Assembly (NCBI GenBank): GCA_034638255.1
Contig: JAWPGT010000002.1
Span: 1,240,001 to 1,304,000, forward strand
Origin: Coprinus comatus
Lineage: Eukaryota; Basidiomycota; Agaricomycetes; Agaricales; Agaricaceae
Direction: 5' to 3'
DNA: 64,000 nucleotides
The translations under genes and the position numbers were made by a program. The notes beneath the pieces were generated by a model that searched no databases, was not told the DNA's origin, and worked only from the letters and a program-made list of their open reading frames with translations. Position 1 is the stretch's first letter, and every line of letters begins with the position of its first letter. Below, piece by piece: positions 54,921-64,000 of the stretch.

Positions 54921-56549
54921 ATGCCACGCACCTCCCAGACCTCCCACCACCCCCGCAAACCGTCCATCACCGCCCCCATGCACTGGTTATCCAGGAACAA
55001 TTCAAAACAATCCACCAACGACCGTTCAGCCAGCCTTGGACAGGGGGCTCTGGTCGTACGCACCCCCGAAGATGCCCTCAGAAACACAAACGTCCGTGTC
55101 ACCTTCGATGCCCACGGAAAACAACGCACACCCCGGTCTCTTCACTCATCACCATCCACCAGCCCTCCTCTGCCTCCCCTCCCTCTTCCGGCAGAGGACG
55201 AGGCGGAACTGCTCGAGGAAACTCCAAAACGCCCTGCACGGCCATCTCGTGCCGTCCCTCCTGCCCCGAGCCCAACACCATCATCGTCCTCTTCACACAG
55301 CAGTCGCAGGCCATCGATTAAATCGCGTTCCAGCACAGCAGTCGACGAACTGCCAAACGTGCCTCCTCTTCCTCCCCATATCTCGCTCTCAGGTCCTGTT
55401 CCCTCCTTCTCTGCTCTGCTTCTTTCCCCTCCTCCACACCCGGATGCCGACCAGACTAAGATCATTATCTCTCTGGAAACATGCACAACCACCTATAAAG
55501 CTACCCTCTCAACACTCTGTTCCAGACCTTCCTATCTTGCAGGCTACTTCTCCTCTTTGCTTCGCCAAAGCAAGCATTCGCAGGCATCTTCCGTATACTC
55601 AACAGAAAGTGCCGATGAAGAGCACTACCACAACCCCAACTCGCCTTCATCAACTCCAACTTCTCTGCACATATTTTTGGATCGTCCAAGCACACCGTGA
55701 GTACATGTGATATTTCCAACCGATTCATATATCATATCACCCGACAGATACACCCACATCCTGACGTTCCTTCGCACTCCGTCAACAGAATATCCGGCGA
55801 GCCTTCCAAGAGCTGTTCAATTATCGTCCCTCAGTCATACTTCCACTTCCACATCGACTTTTAATGCCAAATTGGAAGCTCTCCTAGAGCTACGCGATGA
55901 ATGCGCGTACATTGGCTTGGAATCGCTTCATCGACTATGCACTGATGAAATCAGACAAAGGGTGGCACATGCTCCCAGGATGCATAACAGAGGCAATAGT
56001 CAAGGCAGTATCCACACCATGGTGGGCCCAGGGCTACTTCCTGCTGTTAGTAACGGTCCTCTTTCTATCCACAGTCAACGCGGATCTCTCTACAGCTTGC
56101 ACACCTTGGCTGAGCAGGTAGAGAATGTTTTTGTTAAGAATGCGGAGGGACGTGTGTCACAAAGTTCAGATATCTTGGATGATGAACCTGCCCTTTCCAC
56201 TTCATCAATTTATCCGTCTGTGCCTCCAGTACCAACACACCCTTCGAAACACCAACATACCCCCTCTATAAACTCAACTATAACCATAAACAATCCTACT
56301 CATTCACCCATAAACTCGCCACCACCATTGAACAAAACTCCATCCTATGTTCGTCCCATAATGCACAAAAAAGCAGAATCATATGTATCTCTTCCTCTAT
56401 CAGCTCGACGGGCACCAACACCAGATAGTACAAGTACTAGAAGCCCCAATAGTAGATCCATGGCGCAGTTGAAAGGACACCACAGTTCTTCCCTATCCGT
56501 TGGAGGTCTGAAACGACCTCTTGCTACGCCTCCAGCTGGCTGGATCTAG
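54921..56549 (+). CDS. Disordered protein with a possible BTB/POZ-like core
   Basis: Exons 54921-55696 and 55748-56549, joined by a GTGAGT-ACAG intron, giving 525 residues. The N-terminal 170 residues are Pro/Ser-rich. The ordered part spans about residues 175-330: KIIISLETCTTTYKATLSTL, RPSYLAGYFSSLL, LHIFLDRPSTPYTHILTFLR, and YIGLESLHRLCTDEIRQRVA. The layout (a strand with a T/S-x-x-x-T-L-x-x-P-x-S-x-L/F turn, an insertion, then a strand plus helix ending in a C-terminal helix pair) is like T1/BTB domains of fungal proteins. The rest is Ser/Pro-rich with no domain. Moderate confidence in the gene, low in the domain. Confidence 0.75.
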
Positions 56550-57236
56550 TGATTTATGGAGAAATTATTTCTTACCCGCCCATCTCTGCATTCACATCCG
56601 CGCTTTTATCCTTCATTGCTTTGGTCATTTGCTCTAGTATCAGGTATCCAATGTATCTTTACAATGTTAGTACTTCTCATGCTTCTCATGCTTAGCTCAG
56701 CTAAATCGATTCATTTATGATACCGTATACCCATTCATATAATCTAAATGAGTACACTCTATTCGAATTATTGCCCATAATAATTTAGCTGTCTTGGTTT
56801 CCTCGAGAGTAGGTCACAATCTATACTTTTGGTAGTCGACGTTTGCAAACAATACGGAAAAGTGAAAAATGCATTTTGGGCGACACTGGGAGTACATCAA
56901 GGTAACTGATCACCTATTACACAATTACTGGAAACAAGGAAGAAAACAATGAGAAAAACATGTAAGGGAAGGGCTGAAAGCATGAAGAAACTGTGTATGT
57001 ATGCTCGCATAAAACCCATACTTTGCAAGGTAAGGTTCATGAAGCTATACACAACACATCGTGGCAATTACATGATCATTTATCATCGCATGAACCTGGG
57101 CAGAACGGCATTAAACGCAAACCAACGCCAGTCATATACAAATACAAATCTTGCAATGCGTCAAGATTAAGAAGACGAGGGACTAGAGTACGGTTCGTTG
57201 ATGTTGGCTGGTGGTGGTAGAAAGAATGGAAGCTAC
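56550..57236. other. Intergenic, convergent gene ends
   Basis: 687 bp between the BTB-like gene stop and the stop of the minus-strand SSD1 gene. It is AT-rich. A 9-bp tandem repeat (CTTCTCATG twice) lies at about 56674-56692. No exon or RNA gene seen; plus-strand ORFs here overlap the SSD1 3' flank and lack protein-like composition. Confidence 0.5.
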
Positions 57237-60200
57237 TTAGCGCTTTCCAGCGATAGTAGCATAGGGATTGACACTGTAGACCTTGATCACTGGCGGGCTC
57301 TTGGTCAAATCCGCGGTAATTATAACCTAACCAAAACTTAGTTTTTATGTGAAATAACATACTTATTCACTCACGGGAACCGTCATAAGCTCGTGAATGT
57401 CTTGTATTTTGTGACCTGCGGTAGTCGATCTTAAACCCTCAAACTCAGGCTTAACCTTGGCCATCGAAAGTAAGCGTTGCTTGGAGCTTTCCTGCACGAC
57501 TGCTTCAGTACTTCTCCCAAGAACAATTTCATCATCATCGTTGTCATCGAACAGCGCATTTTCATCCTGCACAGATCTGGACGCAACTTCCATTTTTAAG
57601 GCATGCTGTTCAGCATTTTGCTTGACCTTTTTCAAAGTGTTCATCATCGCTGTTTTCAGCAAGCCAAGTGATTACGTCCCGGTCTGACCAGTAGATTTGC
57701 AAAGTGTCAGTATGCTCATCGTAAACATGATTCTGTCATCACGTCAATTCACTATGTAGTTTAAATTTGACGGGAAGGCATACCTCAATGGGCATCTGAT
57801 CTACATGAACACGCTTTTCAATCCCGAAGTCAGGTACGAGAACGTCAAAGGCAGCGTCGAGGACATTGATAACTTTGGCTTGACGAATCACCGGACCAAA
57901 GCGATGAGTGAGGTCAGAGATGAGTACACAAAGGAACAAGTGTGTGGATTGTTCCTGGGCAAGGGTGGCAGAATCCCGCTTGCTAATAATGATGTGAGAA
58001 GGTGTAAAGCACTTGGAACATGTCAATACATACATGTTACACTGTTGTGCCACTTTAGCAACAGCGTCTCGGTCCATCGTGAATTTGGTTTCAACTAAGA
58101 GGCATTATTCAGCCGTGTAAGATATTAGATAAAAGGAACTACCTACCTCCACCTGCCAAAATAGCGTCTAATTGTCGATGAACAAGGACGTCCGCGTAAC
58201 GACGGATAGGAGAAGTGAAATGAGTGTATAAGGGTTGGTTCAAGGCATAATGTTGGTACTTGGCAATATCAAGCATGCCAGCACAGAAGTATTTCGCTCG
58301 TTGTGTTGCTTTGAACGCAAGTAATTTGAGAAGCCTTGATGCGGCGGTATCGGTGATACTCTGGAAGGATTTCATGAGTGCAGCTGCAGACGAACTATCC
58401 ATCTTGTAACCCAGACGTTCGGCACGATCGACAAAAGTATTCTGCAACGCGAAAAATCAGAAAGTAAAAAATATCAACAAAAAATATAACTCACGAGGCG
58501 GCGTTCCAGAGGAGCATCATGGCGTCGCAAAAGGGCTTGCTCAGGCAGGTGCACAACCACATATTGAGCAACCGAGATGTTAGCCAAGAGCATGAGCTAC
58601 TCTCTAAGTCAGCAACTGCATATTGATAGTATAATATTAATCAATATTTACCTCTTCAACAAGATGATTGGCATCATAAGTTTCAGAAGATCCGCAGTCA
58701 GTAGGCAACCCATGTTCGTCAAGTTCGAACTTTATCTCCATCGAATCGAGGCTCAGGGCACCATTATGGAAACGCTCTTCATGAAGTTTGCGAGTCAAAT
58801 CATCTAGGACTTTGACATCATGGCTGATATCTCCAAGATCATGCTCAGGAATAGTTGTAATGTTACCCAGAATTTTGCCGTCGATTATATTTTGGGCATC
58901 GCGATAGGAGAGCTTGGCAGCAGTTCTAGAGGGCGAATGTCAGTCGGAAAGGAAACAAACGGGCAAAAGTGGGACTTGCTTGACGATTGTTTTCCCAAAC
59001 CATTTCTTGACGACTTTGGCCTCCTTTGTCATCGTGAAGATGACAGAGAAGGCAAGTCGTTCTTGACCAGGAAGCAAGCTACACAACTGTTCAGAAAGCA
59101 AAGGGGGGAGCATAGGTACGGTTCGTTGAACGAGGTAGACACTGGTAGCTCTCTTGCGCGCATCACGATCCAACGCAGTGTTAGGCTTGACAAAATAAGA
59201 CACATCAGCAATGTGGACACCTATGTCGTATGTGCCATCATCATTGTAATGGACAGAAATGGCATCGTCGAGGTCCTTTGCATTTTCCGGGTCTATGGTG
59301 AAGATCCTCTGTTCACGTAAATCTTTGCGGACACCGAATTCATGCTCGGGAATGCTGAGAAGAAATTAACACGAGAAAAAGACATAGGAATTGCAATACG
59401 TACGTCCAAGGTACAGGTGGGATGCACTTCAATACATTGTCCGTGAATTCTTCTGTTGGGAAGTTGCAGTCCTTTAGTAAGGCGCTGGTCTCCACCTCAA
59501 TATCACCAATTGGGCCCAATTCCTCAACGAGTGTACCAAAAGGATGAAGGGAGCTGATAGGCTGAGGGAAATATTTTAGGGCTTATGGTAACAGCAAACG
59601 CTTTTGAAAGACTCACGTGTCGTTTGATGCAAGCGACAAACAACTTGTTAGCGTACCCTTCAGAATTCTGTACAAAGTCAGGAGGAGCTTGTTCAGTGGG
59701 AATAGCAATAAGAGGAACACGTTTGTCGGTAGGTTTGAACCAGACGATTTTCGGGCGTTCGATAGGACCACGTCTACTTTCTTCAGCGCGATCACCTTCT
59801 CGTTCGCGACGCTCAGCTTCCTGTTTCTCCTTTGTAGCAGCCGAGGACGGCCGAAGTAAGCCCAAAGTTCCAGAAAAGAGCTGACCAGGCATGCGTTCAA
59901 CGACGGCGACGACGTGACCGGCAAATTGAGGCTTAATCTCATCTGTGACCCTGTTTAGAGTATGAGTCTCAGCAGGTAATGCAGATAATACATTACTTAC
60001 TCTTCATCTTCAAAAAGCATTAACCCTTGACCTTCAACCTCCACATCATCCTTCTTCTTGTCATCCTTACGTCCGACCTTGGAGTCGTAAGCAGCATTCT
60101 CCTCCTTTTTCCTCTTCTTCTCTTCCTTTTCCTTCTTCGTCCCCCAGACTTCGTCGACATCCAAAAGTTCTACAGCAACAATGTCACCTTCTAATGCGCG

Positions 60201-62190
60201 ATTGCGATCCTTCGAGCCACATATATAGATATCAGCATCCAAAACCTCTGTTGCGACATACGCGTCCGACCTATTGCGTTTATTGACACGAAGAATTCCA
60301 ACTACTAGTTTACCAGCAGCAAGGAGTGGAGGGAGAGAAGCTTGAGGGAGGTAGGGAGCAAATAGAGACTTGCGCTGAGGTTGGCTTGCTTGTTGTTGGA
60401 GCTGGTTTTGGAATTGCTGCTGTTGCTGTTGGAGAAGGTTCATTCCCCCGAGACCTAATCCCATCATGTTGGCCGCCATCATATTTGGAAGCATGTTTGG
60501 GAAGCTGAAGGAAGCCATTTTATGATGATGACCTCCTGCCGCGGCTCGAAATTGTTGCAAGCTTTGCAATTGGGCCTGGGCTTGTGCTAAATCGGCAGCA
60601 AATGCGTTATTATTCTGTACAGCACCGACACCCCCATCTAAAAGATGAAATTAGCTAAGGGTTAAGAATTCTCATAGCCAATAAGACGTACTGATACGCC
60701 ACGTTGAGTCAACTCGAGAGACTTGTCTGGAATGCCCACCGTTGAATCCAGAGGGAGGTGGAAACCCATCTTCGAAGTTGTCCTGAGTTGAAGGAAATGC
60801 GAAACTATTAGGGAGGGCATTTCCTTGATTCCCAACATTTTTATTCATCACGTTGACGCTGTGTCGTCGGCCGTGGCCACGGGGAATATTGGAGGCTTGG
60901 CCATCAAGGCCGAAGTTAAGGCTAGAGATACTGCCAAATTGACCCATAGGGTTTTGGAATGCGGTGCCAGGTCCAGCCATGGTACTCTGAACTCTCCTAT
61001 GTGTAACAGGACGATTCGGACCTAATCCGGACGTCTGGAAGTTGACAACGGAACCGGATGCGAGTTGTTGCTGATATAAGGCTTGTTGTTGTTTCTGTAG
61101 TTCTTCAATTTGTTGTTGAAGAGCAATCTAAACGTATTTGTTGTGTCAAATGAACAGAAAGACACCACCTAAGATGAATACGAACCTGCTCAGCCATGAT
61201 TCCTGTAATCTCACCCGTCTCTGCTTTCCTCTGGGTAATATCATGATTCCCATAATCCATTGGTATGTTGTGTTGTTGGGGGAATTGGAAACCAACATCC
61301 TCCTCGTTGATAGGAGCCCCTATTGGACTGTGCTTACGTGCACCAAACATAAACCCAGGTGCTAACTGGGGTCGACCTGTAGGGCCAAGGTTATCGATCT
61401 GCTCTTGCTGTGCAGCAAGGGCAGCGAAACGAGGAGGGATGAAACTTTGAGAATGTGAACGTGGTTGATGATTCGGTTGCACTTGGTAGCGCTCCGTGAT
61501 CTCGCCTTCTTCATAAGGAACAGTGGTCTCCTCCTCAATAGTGGCGCCCAGGTGTGGGGAGTAGGAGTTGAAGTTTCCAACCAACGCAGAATTACCTAAG
61601 GATGCTGCCTTGCGATGTCGTTGGTCAGCTAATCCAGGATAGGAAGGTGCGCCGGGTTGAAAAACTGGCGCATTAATGGGCAAGTTACTGGGGTTAAGCG
61701 AGCTACCACCGAAAGTTTGCTGAGGAACTCCAGTTTGTTGGACAGGAGTTGTTGTCTTTAGATCTGCGATAAGATTCTGGAGGGACGAAAGTGCAGCACT
61801 TGAGTCCGTGCTTTGCGGAGCTGGAGAGCCAGACGTTTTGGGGTCTCGTACATTGGTGTTTCTAGTGTTCTGCGAGGATGAAGGTCCTTTGCGGTGACCA
61901 CCTCTACCTCCTCCGGACGACTTAGGACGTTGGTCCGGCTTCCGCCCATTCTCGGTTCCCTTCCTGGATGTCGTGTCAGATCCAGATTCTGGCACAGGAG
62001 TACCACCGGAGGCTTTCCTGATGCCGTTGCTGGAGGAAGGTCGAGTATTGGGTTGGCTAGAGATCGCAGGGGCCTTAGAATTGTTGATAGGTCCGTTCCT
62101 CTTGGGAACACGGTTGCTACCAGAACCAACCGCTTTCTTCTCTTCCTTCTTGAGCGGAGGTTGGGTTTGGGGTGTAATATCGTCGGTCAT
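57237..62190 (-). CDS. SSD1: Ssd1/Dis3L2-type RNB-domain RNA-binding protein or exonuclease
   Basis: Thirteen exons from 61186-62190 to 57237-57326. With one base removed from the twelfth exon (57375-57732) the total is exactly 1441 codons. The N-terminal 480 residues are disordered (Ser/Pro/Gln-rich, with QQQQQQ tracts). Then cold-shock parts ([40 protein letters not shown] region) and the RNB core: [80 protein letters not shown]. It ends [20 protein letters not shown], a typical Ssd1 end. All four active-site Asp and the Arg-Arg-Tyr are kept, unlike yeast Ssd1. The intron at 58926-58979 has a GC donor (GCAAGT). See the findings for the frameshift. Confidence 0.92.
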
Positions 62191-62622
62191 ATCTGTCGTA
62201 ATATACTGGCCAAGAATCGATTACTTGTTAGAGATCCCTCTTTGGTTTTAGAAACGAGTCTGGAGGGATACAACCACGCCGCTCAACACGTTGCACAAGT
62301 CAGAATAGGCTGCAAGTACCTGAGAATGTGTTATGTCTGTGTTGTATGGCTTTGCCCTGTGGGGCGAGTGGGACGAAAGAATGCAGTTGAGCTTTGTCTG
62401 TGGTGGTGGTGCAAATGAAGGACACTTGATGAACGGTAACTAATCTCAACTGGGCGTATATCCAGTGCTTTACTTCCCACGACCCTATTACCATATGCCA
62501 AGTCTCTTATGTGGTTTGTTACATCGTTCTGCCTGCATTAAACGTACTACAGGTATTAACAATAACATGTCCGTAACTCTATATTACGCAGGCGGGAACT
62601 TCAACCCTCTCTAGGTTCCACA
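62191..62622. other. Upstream region of SSD1 and downstream end of IDH2
   Basis: 432 bp between the SSD1 start and the IDH2 stop, both on the minus strand. It should contain the IDH2 3' UTR and the SSD1 promoter. I see no gene in it. Confidence 0.5.

Positions 62623-64000
<1,378 letters not shown>

Noticed and set aside
54745..55710. 321-codon plus-strand open frame
   Set aside because: It overlaps the zinc-ribbon gene antisense and the BTB-like gene in another frame; Pro/His-rich composition comes from reading the same Ser/Pro-rich DNA out of frame.

Overview
The window is nuclear DNA of a filamentous basidiomycete, most likely an agaricomycete. The evidence is dense genes split by many short introns (mostly 50-65 nt, GT-AG, some GC-AG), a fungal-type fused HIS4, an SSD1/Dis3L2-type protein, a VID27 protein, a DUF7704-type membrane protein, and a complete-looking RNA-silencing pair (RNA-dependent RNA polymerase and Argonaute). 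I found no transposon, CRISPR array or prokaryotic-style operon. Exon structures were read by hand from splice signals and reading-frame continuity, so individual boundaries can be off by a few bases.

Layout, left to right. 0.6-9.3 kb: RPL6 (-), a HAD nucleotidase-like phosphatase (+), a small coiled-coil protein (+), an unidentified and apparently broken gene (+), an ER J-protein (-), and RRN7/TAF1B of RNA polymerase I (+). 9.5-21.9 kb, all +: a large disordered protein, the RdRP, AP-1 sigma, glutamine synthetase with GATA sites upstream, and DCC1 of the Ctf18-RFC cohesion loader. 22-34.4 kb: a DUF262 protein (-), NAD-isocitrate dehydrogenase subunit 1 (-), an alpha/beta hydrolase (+), an amidohydrolase and an SDR (both -), pyruvate dehydrogenase E1 beta (+), and a HIS4 gene (-) that lacks much of its HisD domain. 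34.5-41 kb: tRNA-Gln(CTG) with a short intron, a TspO protein (+), a 25-exon Argonaute (-) and a small Ser/Arg-rich protein (+). 41-54 kb: a Ca2+-dependent mitochondrial carrier (+), a Tvp38/DedA protein, RPL36, CK2 beta and the fluoride exporter FEX (all -), a DUF7704 protein (+) and VID27 (-). 54-64 kb: three small or disordered proteins, SSD1/Dis3L2 (-), and NAD-isocitrate dehydrogenase subunit 2 (-), which runs off the right edge.

Functional links. RdRP and Argonaute lie about 19 kb apart and both keep their catalytic motifs, which supports a working RNA-silencing pathway. Both NAD-IDH subunits and PDB1 put three mitochondrial carbon-entry enzymes in one window. Many neighbours are head-to-head with 70-280 bp between start codons, so shared promoters are likely.

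Three genes look damaged: HIS4 (a frame break plus loss of about 90 residues of HisD), SSD1 (one extra base) and the 3.4-5.1 kb gene (stops and frame jumps). They could be real lesions or assembly errors. The most interesting leads are the DUF262 gene, the lesioned HIS4, the catalytically intact SSD1-like nuclease, and the high number of GC-AG introns and micro-exons.
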